A stretch of DNA of 64,000 nt from JAFGDI01 sp963667715 (GTDB lineage: Bacteria; Planctomycetota; Phycisphaerae; Sedimentisphaerales; SM23-30), in NCBI GenBank assembly GCA_963667715.1, contig OY763926.1:1736001-1800000 (forward strand). Direction: 5' to 3'. Both the position numbers and the translations under genes were made by a program. The notes under the pieces are model-generated. The model worked only from the letters and a program-made list of their open reading frames with translations. It did no database searches and was not told the origin of the DNA. Positions 42,549-51,222 of this stretch are shown here, piece by piece. How positions within the stretch are numbered: position 1 is the first letter of the stretch; every line of letters begins with the position of its first letter.

Positions 42549-45065
42549 TTAATATACACTAAGGTTGGTTGCTATATTACTGGTAGTAAACGTTGTTTTC
42601 AGCGTGCCGGGAGTATAGTCTCCACCCAGGTATAGCCCGTCATTTTCTGTTCCGGTTGAGCTGCCTCCGCTGTAGAGTTTATAGCTTGCCCCGGCTACAA
42701 GAGCTGGTGATGAAAATACACATGACTTGTAATATTTTTCTGACGCAAAAGTAACGATCTCTTCACCTGTTGTGCTGTTCTGAATATGGAGCAAGGTGCC
42801 AGTTGCTTGTGTCTGGTTGTATGTTATCTTTATAGAACGCTGTGTCGAGCTGTTGCTAAGAGCCTGAGCCATCTGTGAGCTGCCAACCGCAACAAGTGTG
42901 CCGCCGCTGATATTGCATGTCCCATCAAAGTCTACGGCATTATTATTATCTGCTGTTGGCCCGTTTACCAAAATGGTACCGCCAGTTATTTCGATATTAC
43001 CATTAGCGTCAAGCCCATCACCGGTAGCGTTTACTACAATATAACCGCCATTGATATACAGGAAGTAATCACCGCCAGTACTTGGATCGCCCGGATCACC
43101 CGGGTCACCTGGAATTCCACCTCCCATATGCGGCGGCTGCCATGGATCTGTGCCGCCTGAGCCGTCTGTCCCGCCGGCAACATTGATTCCATCATCACTT
43201 GATACAACGTTAACATATCCATCGTTTATGGTTATAACCGCAGCTTCCAGTCCTTCATAACAGCTGGTAATGTACATAGTTCCGCCATTAAGCTCTAGCG
43301 TACTATCGGCGTGCACACCATCGTCGCCGCTGGCTATGGTAAATGAGCCGGAATTGATAGTTATTGCATTATTAGAGTGTATCGCATCATCAGCACAGTT
43401 AAGCGAAAGTGTTCCGCCGTCGATCGTTACAGTTTCAAGCCCTTTGATGCCCTTGCTTGAAATATCGCTATTGATCGCAGCAGTATGTCCGCCACCTGAA
43501 ATTATCGAGATATCACCATCGCTTATTATAATATCAGTTTCCGCCGATATACCGTCACTACCAGAGTTGATATTCAGACTGCCGCCTGCTATGCAAATAT
43601 ATCCCATATTTGGGTCATCTTCATTATCAGATTTCAGGCCGTCACCTTCGCAGTTAATACTTATATCGCCATCATATACCAGTAGGCAGTCTTTACCGCG
43701 TATTCCATCATCAACGGAGACAGCATTGATCGTACCGCCATATATTACCAGTTTATCCTTACTTACTATAGCATCATTATAATTGCCATAAATATCCAGT
43801 TCTCCGCCACCAGAGATCGCCATTGAATCTTTACTGAATATACAGCTGCCGGGCTCATCTACTGTCGCATCGCTATAAATATATGTTTGACCGTCTGACA
43901 GGTAGTTCTCTGTCCCATCAGCCAGTATGAGAGATGTAAATGATGCTTCCATTACATATATTGCCGCACTTGTGGAGTTGCTGATCTCAGCATCTGCCAG
44001 TACAATTTCCACTAATCCTTCATCCTCAGAATTAACAATGATCTGGCCATCGCTCAGTGAGCCGCTTATGATGTATTTGCCCGGGCCTGTTATAGTGGCT
44101 GTTGTGCCGTCAGCTGTAACATTAGTGCCATTTATGTTTATGGTATCCACGTTCAATATGATCTCAGTAGCGGTATCTTCATCTATCGAGCATCCGCAAA
44201 GGGTTGCTGCCCGGTTACCTTCACCGCTAAAGCAGTTAGCAAATACCGCAAAATCTATAAGGTCTACATCGTAGTCAGCGTCAGCATCGGCCGCTATTAT
44301 ACCATTTGTATCCGGCGATAGACTTATCTCTGCCAGTAGTGGTTCGTATGACTCATCAGTTCCGGTAAAGCAGGATACAAATGTTGCAAAGTCAGATACC
44401 CCGACATCGCCGTCCATATCATAATCGCTAAGAGCATAACCGATTATTCGCCCCGGACTAGCTATATCGCCGCCGGTTGATACCTGTGAGCCGAAGCTGT
44501 CTCGCTCCGTTGCCAGTTTCCAGTCGACTTGTGCCATTGTTAAATCATAATCAGCATCTGGGATATTACAGCTGGCATATCTTGCCCGTGGCGTACCGGG
44601 ATAATCACTATCGCCGTATACTAGATGGTCTTCCAGTAAGCCGTCAGCATTATACAGGTTAATCTGGTCATTTCTGTCCAGATTCTCTGTAAGGCCGCCT
44701 ATTATTTTTGTTCCCCCCAGATTCCAGGCACTTGCAAATACCGAGGCTTCTGCTTCTGTTAATATGACAGATTCACCCGGCTCGACAGTGCCAAAACCGC
44801 TTAGATCTATTACCCCAGGAACTTCACTTTTGTCGGAAAAGCTCCAGCCAGTCATATCTACTGCAGTATCTCCGGTATTAGTAAATTCGATAAATTCGCC
44901 GTCAGTACCGCTATAGAGCCACTCGGTTATTTGAACTTGTCCCTTACTGCTTGTGGTTATCGCTAATAGCAGGGTACTGATAAGTATTGCTGTAGTGTTA
45001 TGATTGATTTTGGGTAAGTACTTGCGGTAGATGTGTTTGCTGTTTTCTCGTTTGTTAGCTCTCAT
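42549..45065 (-). CDS. Secreted protein: lamin-tail domain, dockerin-like module and Cthe_2159-type carbohydrate-binding beta-helix
   Basis: This 838-aa protein has an ATG preceded by AAGGAAG. A long basic N-region and a hydrophobic segment (ILISTLLLAITTSSKG) make a signal peptide ending near residue 42. Residues ~44-175 are a lamin-tail domain (VQITEWLYSGTDGEFIEFTN, VDMTGWSFSD). A dockerin-like pair follows (~205-285: DYDMDGDVGVSDFATFVSCF and DADADYDVDLIDFAVFANCF). The rest (~295-838) resembles the Cthe_2159 beta-helix family, whose founding Clostridium thermocellum protein binds acidic polysaccharides, with repeats such as GNYNDAIVSKDKLVIYGG, SVDDGIRGKD and EGDGLKSDN. Binding of pectin-like or sulfated glycans is inferred. 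The dockerin is internal, which is unusual. Confidence 0.8.
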   Translation of the reverse strand: MRANKRENSKHIYRKYLPKINHNTTAILISTLLLAITTSSKGQVQITEWLYSGTDGEFIEFTNTGDTAVDMTGWSFSDKSEVPGVIDLSGFGTVEPGESVILTEAEASVFASAWNLGGTKIIGGLTENLDRNDQINLYNADGLLEDHLVYGDSDYPGTPRARYASCNIPDADYDLTMAQVDWKLATERDSFGSQVSTGGDIASPGRIIGYALSDYDMDGDVGVSDFATFVSCFTGTDESYEPLLAEISLSPDTNGIIAADADADYDVDLIDFAVFANCFSGEGNRAATLCGCSIDEDTATEIILNVDTININGTNVTADGTTATITGPGKYIISGSLSDGQIIVNSEDEGLVEIVLADAEISNSTSAAIYVMEASFTSLILADGTENYLSDGQTYIYSDATVDEPGSCIFSKDSMAISGGGELDIYGNYNDAIVSKDKLVIYGGTINAVSVDDGIRGKDCLLVYDGDISINCEGDGLKSDNEDDPNMGYICIAGGSLNINSGSDGISAETDIIISDGDISIISGGGHTAAINSDISSKGIKGLETVTIDGGTLSLNCADDAIHSNNAITINSGSFTIASGDDGVHADSTLELNGGTMYITSCYEGLEAAVITINDGYVNVVSSDDGINVAGGTDGSGGTDPWQPPHMGGGIPGDPGDPGDPSTGGDYFLYINGGYIVVNATGDGLDANGNIEITGGTILVNGPTADNNNAVDFDGTCNISGGTLVAVGSSQMAQALSNSSTQRSIKITYNQTQATGTLLHIQNSTTGEEIVTFASEKYYKSCVFSSPALVAGASYKLYSGGSSTGTENDGLYLGGDYTPGTLKTTFTTSNIATNLSVY

Positions 45066-45230
45066 TAGCTCTTCCTTTGCTTGTCTGTGAGGTTATTGAT
45101 TCTGGCGAAAGGCGTAAACGCTCCTCCCCCTGGAACTGCTAATTATTTAAACGATAAAACAGCTGGCTAACATTCGGTATTAAATAGTATTTTTATTACT
45201 ATTTTGACTCTTATCGGAAAAACGGAAATT

Positions 45231-45261
45231 AAAAAAGGCCAGGTGTTTTAATTCCTGGCCT
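45231..45261 (-). terminator. Terminator of the feo-type operon
   Basis: On the minus strand AGGCCAGG and CCTGGCCT form a perfect 8-bp stem with a 10-nt loop, followed by six U. It lies about 35 nt past the permease stop. Confidence 0.85.
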
Positions 45262-45295
45262 GAGCGTGTTTTTTTTGTGAAATGAGCTAATCTGT

Positions 45296-46714
45296 TTAAC
45301 CGGCAAACATTCGCCATATTAATGCTACGCCGCCGCAGATGATAATACCAAAGGCAATCGGCATAAACGTTGCCACTAGTGTCCACTTGAGGCTTTTAGT
45401 CTCTTTCCAGATTGTAAATATAGTTGTAGAGCAAGGGTTGTGACACAGGCTAAACAACATAAGGCAGATAGCCGTTAACACATTCCAGCCGCCGGCATGC
45501 AGTAGAGTAGACAGTGTTGAATTTTCACTAGTCTCAAACATTACTCCTGCACCCTGTTCACCAACTCCGGTCATGCCTGTTGTCATAACCGTAAGCATAA
45601 GGATAGTTGGGATTACTATCTCATTTGCTGGGATCGCGACAATATAGGCCACCAGGATAACGCCGTTTAACCCGATCAGCCAGCCGGGGCCGTTTAGTAT
45701 ATCGACCAGCCAGTGAGCAACGGATTTACCACCAAAGTCAACATTACAGATAGTCCATAGCAGTAGCCCAGCTGGTGCTGCAAAGACTATTGCACGCCAT
45801 AGCACGATCAATGTACGATCGACAATAGAGGTGTATAGTGTACGCAGTATATTGGGCGTTCTGAACGGCGGCAGCTCAAGGGTAAATGTTGATGCCTCTA
45901 CTTTTAATACCGTTCTGGAGAGCATCCAGGACGATAAAAAGGTTAAAAAGACGCCTAGTAGTGCAACTGCCAGAACAGCTCCCGCAGAAACCAGACCAGT
46001 CAGGCCCGGAGGAGCCAGTACACCTAAAAATATCGAGGCTATTAGTATCTGCGTTGGCCAGCGACCATTACATAGTGCAAAGTTATTCGTTATGATAGCT
46101 ATCAGTCTCTCTCGCGGCGAATCGATAACACGGGTCGCTACTACACCAGCGGCATTACAGCCCCAGCCCATCGACATTGTCAATGCCTGTTTACCGTGTG
46201 CTCCTGCCCGACGGAATAAGTTATCCAGGTTAAAGGCGACTCGAGGTAAATAACCAAAATCTTCCAGCATAGTAAACATAGGGAAGAATATTGCCATCGG
46301 CGGCAGCATAACGCTGACAACCCAGGCGGTAGTAAGATATATACCATCTACCAATGCTCCAGAGAGCCACCATGGCATATGTATAACTTCTGCGATATGT
46401 TGCAGGAATGGATGACCTTTATCCAGTAATAAATATGCCAGCCAGCCGGACGGGACATTGGCTCCTTCGATAGTGAGCCAAAGTACCAACCCCAGCATAA
46501 GTACCATTATCGGCATTCCTGTCCAGCGGTTAGTGAGTAGCCAGTCCAGACGTTTCTGCCAGAGCACACGCTGATTATTACCTTTATAGTCCACGTTACG
46601 CGAGGCTATGCGGGTTGATTCTGCATAGATATTTTCTACACAGCGGTCATGATAATTTTGCGGCAGGTTCCAGCGAAGCTGGTTAGCACGTTCGACGATC
46701 TGTTCTGGAGTCAT
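45296..46714 (-). CDS. feoB: Stand-alone FeoB-type membrane permease domain
   Basis: This 472-aa polytopic membrane protein equals the transmembrane part of the ferrous iron transporter FeoB without its G-domain. Gate-type motifs are visible: GWGCNAAGVVATRVIDSPRERL with NNFALCNGRWP, and a second set near the C-terminus (GGWNVLTAICLMLFSLCHNPCSTTIFTIWKET). These align with the GCSVPA..ATR and PC..T blocks of FeoB but are diverged. The start codon overlaps the stop of the G-protein gene by one base (TAATG), so translation is coupled. Iron is the default substrate; manganese is possible given the regulator domain upstream. Confidence 0.82.
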   Translation of the reverse strand: MTPEQIVERANQLRWNLPQNYHDRCVENIYAESTRIASRNVDYKGNNQRVLWQKRLDWLLTNRWTGMPIMVLMLGLVLWLTIEGANVPSGWLAYLLLDKGHPFLQHIAEVIHMPWWLSGALVDGIYLTTAWVVSVMLPPMAIFFPMFTMLEDFGYLPRVAFNLDNLFRRAGAHGKQALTMSMGWGCNAAGVVATRVIDSPRERLIAIITNNFALCNGRWPTQILIASIFLGVLAPPGLTGLVSAGAVLAVALLGVFLTFLSSWMLSRTVLKVEASTFTLELPPFRTPNILRTLYTSIVDRTLIVLWRAIVFAAPAGLLLWTICNVDFGGKSVAHWLVDILNGPGWLIGLNGVILVAYIVAIPANEIVIPTILMLTVMTTGMTGVGEQGAGVMFETSENSTLSTLLHAGGWNVLTAICLMLFSLCHNPCSTTIFTIWKETKSLKWTLVATFMPIAFGIIICGGVALIWRMFAG

Positions 46715-47559
46715 TACTCAATTCCTCTTGAATTGCTTGTTTCTTGTTCGGTGGTACCTGTTGAGGCGTGGTCATTGTTCAGCGCTCCGATCTCGCCGGA
46801 TGCTACTGCCTTCATTATCCGGGCATCGCCTTCAAGCAGTCTCATTGCCACCCATTCGCGATGCGGTATATTGGGGAACGATGCTTCCAGAGCCTCTGCC
46901 AGTTCGTCTATGCTATCCTTCACTGCCGGCATATCATATCGCATACGATGAGGATTGCATTCGCTGCGGCCGTTGGCCATATCGTTAATTTCTTGTAATA
47001 ACTGCTCAATTCCTTCTCCCTGACGAGCAGCGGCCATAACAACCGGTACTCCCAGATCTTTTGATAGCCCTCGGCCATCAACGGTCACTCCGTGCTTTTT
47101 AGCCTCATCGATCAGGTTGACACATACTATCGCTTTATCTGTTATCTGGAGTACCTGAAGTGCCAGGTTAAGATTTCTTTCCAGACGCATAGCGTCCAGT
47201 ACAATAACAGTAACGTCAGGTTTGCCGAACAGGATAAAGTTACGGGCTACTTCCTCATCTTCCGTTGCTGAGAGCAGTGAATATGTACCAGGCAGGTCAA
47301 CAAGCTTGAATTGCTTACCATCTAAAGAGAAAGCGCCTTCAGCTCGGGCTATGGTTTTGCCCGGCCAGTTACCTGTATGTTGACGTAGGCCGGTGAGGGC
47401 GTTAAAAACTGTACTTTTGCCAGTGTTTGGGTTACCGGCCAAAGCGACGACAAAGTCGGTTCGGCCCAGTTTCATTCCCAGTTTTTCCAGCTTTGCAACC
47501 GCCGGAACTGAACATTGACTACAGCTGTTACAGCCTGTTTTATTTTTCTTGATCCCCAT
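46714..47559 (-). CDS. feoB: Stand-alone FeoB-type small GTPase
   Basis: This 281-aa protein corresponds to the N-terminal G-domain of FeoB. Nucleotide motifs are intact: G1 GNPNTGKST, the switch region HTGNWPGKTI, G3 DLPGTYSL, G4 NLIDEAKKHG (NxxD) and a G5-like MAAARQGEG. A cysteine-rich N-terminal tag (GCNSCSQC, residues ~9-16) precedes the G-domain. The C-terminal helical part (~205-270) resembles the FeoB GDI/linker. It lies between the regulator-FeoA gene (1-nt gap) and the permease (1-nt overlap). The intact motifs and tight coupling argue for a real split rather than decay. Confidence 0.88.
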   Translation of the reverse strand: MGIKKNKTGCNSCSQCSVPAVAKLEKLGMKLGRTDFVVALAGNPNTGKSTVFNALTGLRQHTGNWPGKTIARAEGAFSLDGKQFKLVDLPGTYSLLSATEDEEVARNFILFGKPDVTVIVLDAMRLERNLNLALQVLQITDKAIVCVNLIDEAKKHGVTVDGRGLSKDLGVPVVMAAARQGEGIEQLLQEINDMANGRSECNPHRMRYDMPAVKDSIDELAEALEASFPNIPHREWVAMRLLEGDARIMKAVASGEIGALNNDHASTGTTEQETSNSRGIE

Positions 47560-47560
47560 A

Positions 47561-48466
47561 TTACTTTACCGCCTTTCTTATGCGGATACGTTCTGCTTGT
47601 GACAGGCGTAAAGCTATACAGGCTCCGCGTATATGATATCCTATTGGGTTGCCTGATGGGTTTATAAGGTCAATGCTGATATTAGATCCCGGCACCACAC
47701 CCAGATCCAGCAGGCGGTTTCTTTCCAACCCTCTACATAATGGTGACAGGCTTATTATTGATGCTTGCTCATCTGGCTTTAAGCTCGACAGACGCTCTAT
47801 TGAACAATCAAAGCTTTCTCCTTCTGCAAGCTCAACAGCTGTTATTTGTTTTGCTGCTTCAATTGGAAACGTAAACGATAAGCCTTCGGTAAATACCTCG
47901 ATTTCATGCTGGTTGATCTTGTCTATCCTCAGCATTGTGTCTGGTGCGATACCAGCATTGGAAATATAAGCGTAAAGGTGGGGCGGTTCATCTTCAATAT
48001 GGACTACTCTGCCGGCCCAGCCGGAAGGATATTCTGTAAGTGGTTTACCCTGTTTCGGCGGCATTTGACCGGTTATGCTGGGTATTGGATCGCCGTGCGG
48101 ATCAAATAGCGGGTTACCTAACTCTTCTGCAAGCTTTTGAACATCATCTTTTGACAGCTTATGCTCTTTAGCGTCTGCTATGGTATGCCAGGCTGATTCG
48201 GGCAGGCCGGTCTTTCTGGCCAGATACGTTTCGTACAGACGGTGCGCCTGAAGTACATGCATAGCAAACTCACGTCCCTCTGATGTAAGGCTGAGGTCGT
48301 CTGTTTCTATTAGACCGGCTGATATCAGGTCGCCTACCAGCTGAGTTATTTGCTCCTCCGGCATAGAAAGCTTCTCTGAAAGAATACCGGGGTCGACATT
48401 TTCCCCTTCATATTCATATTCCGCCAGAAGTTTCAGGGCATGCTGTATTAGTACATGTTCATCCAT
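47561..48466 (-). CDS. DtxR/MntR-type metal regulator fused to FeoA-like domains
   Basis: This 301-aa protein has an N-terminal winged helix (~1-62) and a DtxR dimerisation/metal domain (~63-140: AHRLYETYLA, WHTIADAKEHKLS, NPLFDPHGDPIP). Metal-site residues H and E (HRLYE) and EH are kept, but the position of Cys102 of DtxR is Asp. MntR regulators likewise use a carboxylate there. Two SH3-like FeoA domains follow: ~158-225 (SGWAGRVVHIEDEP) and ~238-298 (LSPLCRGLERNRLLDLGVVPGSNI..IRGACIALRL). It heads the operon with the split FeoB. It may both repress the operon and act as the FeoA partner of the transporter. Confidence 0.82.
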   Translation of the reverse strand: MDEHVLIQHALKLLAEYEYEGENVDPGILSEKLSMPEEQITQLVGDLISAGLIETDDLSLTSEGREFAMHVLQAHRLYETYLARKTGLPESAWHTIADAKEHKLSKDDVQKLAEELGNPLFDPHGDPIPSITGQMPPKQGKPLTEYPSGWAGRVVHIEDEPPHLYAYISNAGIAPDTMLRIDKINQHEIEVFTEGLSFTFPIEAAKQITAVELAEGESFDCSIERLSSLKPDEQASIISLSPLCRGLERNRLLDLGVVPGSNISIDLINPSGNPIGYHIRGACIALRLSQAERIRIRKAVK

Positions 48467-48914
48467 AGCTGCGTTTGGTTACCTTGTTTTTATAAGTCAT
48501 TTTATCGTTTGTCTTTATGTAATTAATATATACGAGTATGTATAATATAGTCAAGATAATATCCAACTTTCATTACTATTTTTAGCATTTGCTATTACCC
48601 AGCTTCTATTATGCTTATTGGACCTTATGGGACTGTGTGATTATTGTCATTATTTTCTCAGTTATATTGCATTATATGAAATATTGACCATTGGATAGCC
48701 CAAGGGCCTTGAATTGTTATGGTATTGTTTAAGTTGTTTTATTTTAAGTGTTTAAGGGGGGGGGAGTGTCGCAGGTGATTGGTTATTGTTCCTGCTTTTA
48801 TATAATTAAAGGTCAATAATAAAAAATATACTAAAAAATATACACAAATAGATGATTAGTATGATTATGTAAGTATACAAATAATATTTCTCAGGTTACA
48901 GATAGTAAGTTTTT
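48467..48914. other. Divergent intergenic region with a G9 homopolymer
   Basis: This spacer separates the feo-type operon (minus) from the ECF sigma gene (plus). It contains an uninterrupted run of nine G at 48756-48764, 150 nt upstream of the sigma start, in very AT-rich surroundings. No gene was seen. No Shine-Dalgarno precedes the sigma ATG. Confidence 0.5.
48524..48545 (-). promoter_or_regulatory. Weak candidate metal-regulator operator
   Basis: An AT-rich dyad centred on ATAC-GA-GTAT (48530-48539) lies about 60-80 nt upstream of the regulator start codon. It does not match the DtxR or MntR consensus closely and sits in low-complexity sequence, so it is only a candidate. Confidence 0.2.
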
Positions 48915-49430
48915 ATGAAAAAAGATATATTCTTCAAACTATTTTTACAGAACAACAAGAAGCTGTTCACATATATTGTCAGCTGTGTGCCGAATTACGC
49001 TGACGCAGAAGATATTCTTCAGGAAGTAACTTCTGTATTATGGCAAAAATTCGATACTTATGAGCAGGGCACAAATTTCTATGCCTGGGCCAAGCAGATA
49101 GCAAAGTATAAGATCAGCTATTATTATAGAAGTCAGAAAAACGTTAGACGTTTTGATAGTGAAGTTTTGGAAAATATTCTGGAAGCTAATGACGAGATCG
49201 TAAGCAGCCATGATAGTAGAGCCGTCGCTTTGCAGGGCTGTCTTAATAAGCTAAGCCGAAGTGATCTGGAACTGATCAAGTTGCGTTTTCAGGAAAATAT
49301 TTCAGTTAGGAAAATATCTCTGGATAACAATATCTCCGTTTCAAAATTATATAAACATCTGGCAAAAGTATATGCTCTTTTAGGTAATTGTATAAATAAG
49401 ACCTTACTGGCCTGGGAGAGTAGATCATGA
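48915..49430 (+). CDS. ECF-type RNA polymerase sigma factor
   Basis: This 171-aa sigma-70 family protein has region 2 at ~10-80 (LFTYIVSCVPNYADAEDILQEVTSVLWQKFDTYEQGTNFYAWAKQIAKYKI) and region 4 at ~110-165 (LNKLSRSDLELIKLRF, SVRKISLDNNISVSKLYKHLAKVY). It resembles the planctomycete/Verrucomicrobia ECF group found beside FecR genes. Its stop overlaps the FecR start by 4 nt (ATGA), so the pair is translationally coupled. It likely activates the downstream polysaccharide genes, though its target promoters are not identified here. Confidence 0.92.
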   Translation: MKKDIFFKLFLQNNKKLFTYIVSCVPNYADAEDILQEVTSVLWQKFDTYEQGTNFYAWAKQIAKYKISYYYRSQKNVRRFDSEVLENILEANDEIVSSHDSRAVALQGCLNKLSRSDLELIKLRFQENISVRKISLDNNISVSKLYKHLAKVYALLGNCINKTLLAWESRS

Positions 49431-51136
49431 ATAATAGAGAATTAATCTTATTATGCGAGCTTATCTCCGCTGAATTTGAAAATGATCTGTCTCAGGAGCA
49501 GTTTGATACTCTCAATAATATGCTCAAAGATAAGGATTATGCCAGAAAGTATGTTGAGATAATATCCATGTTCTCTGAACTGTCCAGCCAAAGCAGGGCG
49601 GATCTCTTTCTTGATAAAGTCTCAGAACCTGGCTCAACCGATGCTGGTGAATTAAAGGTTGCCGAACTGCTCAATAAAATAGTTGATATTGAGGATAATG
49701 CTCCTGCCATTGAAGTAGAACTCGAACAAGAGCAAATCGTTCCGGTAATCGCTAAAAATGATGGGAAAACTAAACAGAAGAGTAAATTCTATAAGATATT
49801 TGATCGTATAGTTTATCTGGCTGCGGTCTTTATGGTTATTTTCATCGTCTACGCGGAAGTATTCTCACCGCAGTACACTATACAGGTTGCAACTGTTGAA
49901 GATATGGTAAATGTGAGCTGGGCCAAAGGCTCTGAACAGCTCAATAAAACTGACCGGCTGTTAACCAACCAGTTCCCATATAAGATTGACCACGGTATTA
50001 TAAACATCAGGTTTGACCAGGGGGTAGATGTACTTGTTGAAGGTCCAGCTGAATTTGTTGTTGAGAAAAACGGGCTTGATCTGACTTACGGTCGTGTATA
50101 TTCGTATGTCACTCAGACTGGCAGAGGCTTTATGGTCGATACGCCAAACAGCAGGTTTGTTGATCTGGGTACTGAGTTTGGCGTTGTAGTTGATAAAGAT
50201 GCTTCCGCTGAATTGCACGTCCTTAAGGGTCAGGTGCAGTATTTCTCTGGCTTATCTGGGGCACCTAAAGCTACCAAAATACTCACTCAGAATAGTGCTC
50301 GCAGGTTTAACTCACTTACTGGCGAGGTTACTACTATTCCTGTTGCATCTGAAGAGTTTGCCCGTCATGTGAATTCCAATACCGGTCTTATCTGGCGTGG
50401 CCAGAAAAGTATTGACCTGGTTAAGATCGCAGCCGGCAAAAACGATTCATGGAAAATTGGTGATGCTGCCGGGATCAGTCCTTCTGATGGTAAGTATGTC
50501 CCAGCTAAATTTAACAAGAGAGCCAATAGCGATAATAAGTACCATAAAGTAGAAGAATCTATCTTTGTTGATGGTGTATTTATCCCTGATGGCGGCAACG
50601 GCGAGGTTGTTATATCCTCAGCGGGCGATACCTTTGCCTGTCCTGATACCAGCGGCGGCTTCACTCAGAATATCTGTATGTTCAGAAGTGGTATTGTAAG
50701 AGAAAAATCCAAAATATCCCCCGTCATTTTTAACGGTGTAAATATCGAAGATAACCCTGAATCTATTATGGCCTTCCATAGTAATTGCGGAATTACTTTC
50801 GACCTGAAGGCATTCTCCAATTCTATGGGTGGACGACCATTAGCTAAATTTAAGGCCAAAGGCGGTATTACCGAGTTTGTTGCTGGTTTATCTGGTCGGG
50901 CTGCTGATGTTGATTTATGGATACTGGTTGACGGCAAGCCACGCTATGTAAAAGAACTGTTAATGGTTAAAGATGGTGTGCTTGATATTGATTTCGATCT
51001 AAACAGTAGCGATAGATTCCTGACGGTTATTGTAACTGACGGTCTCAGAGATACTGATAATTCGAAAGTTAACCCCTGGGCTAATGATTTCTTCTTCCTG
51101 GTCAATCCGGAAATCGTGTTAGGTTCTAAAGATTAA
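49427..51136 (+). CDS. FecR-family membrane protein (putative anti-sigma regulator)
   Basis: This 569-aa protein has a cytoplasmic N-terminal part (~1-120) with a short anti-sigma-like helical start (ELILLCELISAEFENDLSQEQFDTLNNML). A single transmembrane helix lies at ~128-145 (IVYLAAVFMVIFIVYAEVF). A periplasmic FecR domain follows (~195-285: FDQGVDVLVEGPAEFVVEKNG, YGRVYSYV, FMVDTPNSRFVDLGTEFGVVV, LHVLKGQVQYF). The C-terminal ~250 residues are beta-rich and may bind carbohydrate, as in other planctomycete FecR proteins. It probably senses a signal outside and holds or releases the sigma factor. Confidence 0.88.
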   Translation: MNNRELILLCELISAEFENDLSQEQFDTLNNMLKDKDYARKYVEIISMFSELSSQSRADLFLDKVSEPGSTDAGELKVAELLNKIVDIEDNAPAIEVELEQEQIVPVIAKNDGKTKQKSKFYKIFDRIVYLAAVFMVIFIVYAEVFSPQYTIQVATVEDMVNVSWAKGSEQLNKTDRLLTNQFPYKIDHGIINIRFDQGVDVLVEGPAEFVVEKNGLDLTYGRVYSYVTQTGRGFMVDTPNSRFVDLGTEFGVVVDKDASAELHVLKGQVQYFSGLSGAPKATKILTQNSARRFNSLTGEVTTIPVASEEFARHVNSNTGLIWRGQKSIDLVKIAAGKNDSWKIGDAAGISPSDGKYVPAKFNKRANSDNKYHKVEESIFVDGVFIPDGGNGEVVISSAGDTFACPDTSGGFTQNICMFRSGIVREKSKISPVIFNGVNIEDNPESIMAFHSNCGITFDLKAFSNSMGGRPLAKFKAKGGITEFVAGLSGRAADVDLWILVDGKPRYVKELLMVKDGVLDIDFDLNSSDRFLTVIVTDGLRDTDNSKVNPWANDFFFLVNPEIVLGSKD

Positions 51137-51137
51137 T

Positions 51138-51169
51138 AGCAGCATTATTACATGACTGTTTACGCTGCT
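51138..51169 (+). terminator. Hairpin after fecR, doubtful terminator
   Basis: AGCAGC (51138-51143) and GCTGCT (51164-51169) form a 6-bp stem with a 20-nt loop and no clear T run. It could slow but probably not stop transcription into the gene at 51223. Confidence 0.25.
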
Positions 51170-51222
51170 CTTATATATCTGAAGTTGTTATGTCATTTTT
51201 ATATTTGTTTTAAGGAGGTTCG

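Noticed and set aside
46714..46716. FeoB split as a simple frameshift of one gene
   Set aside because: The junction has a clean TAATG stop-start, both products have complete domain ends, and the G-protein has a full C-terminal helical part. Decay would more often leave a mid-domain break.
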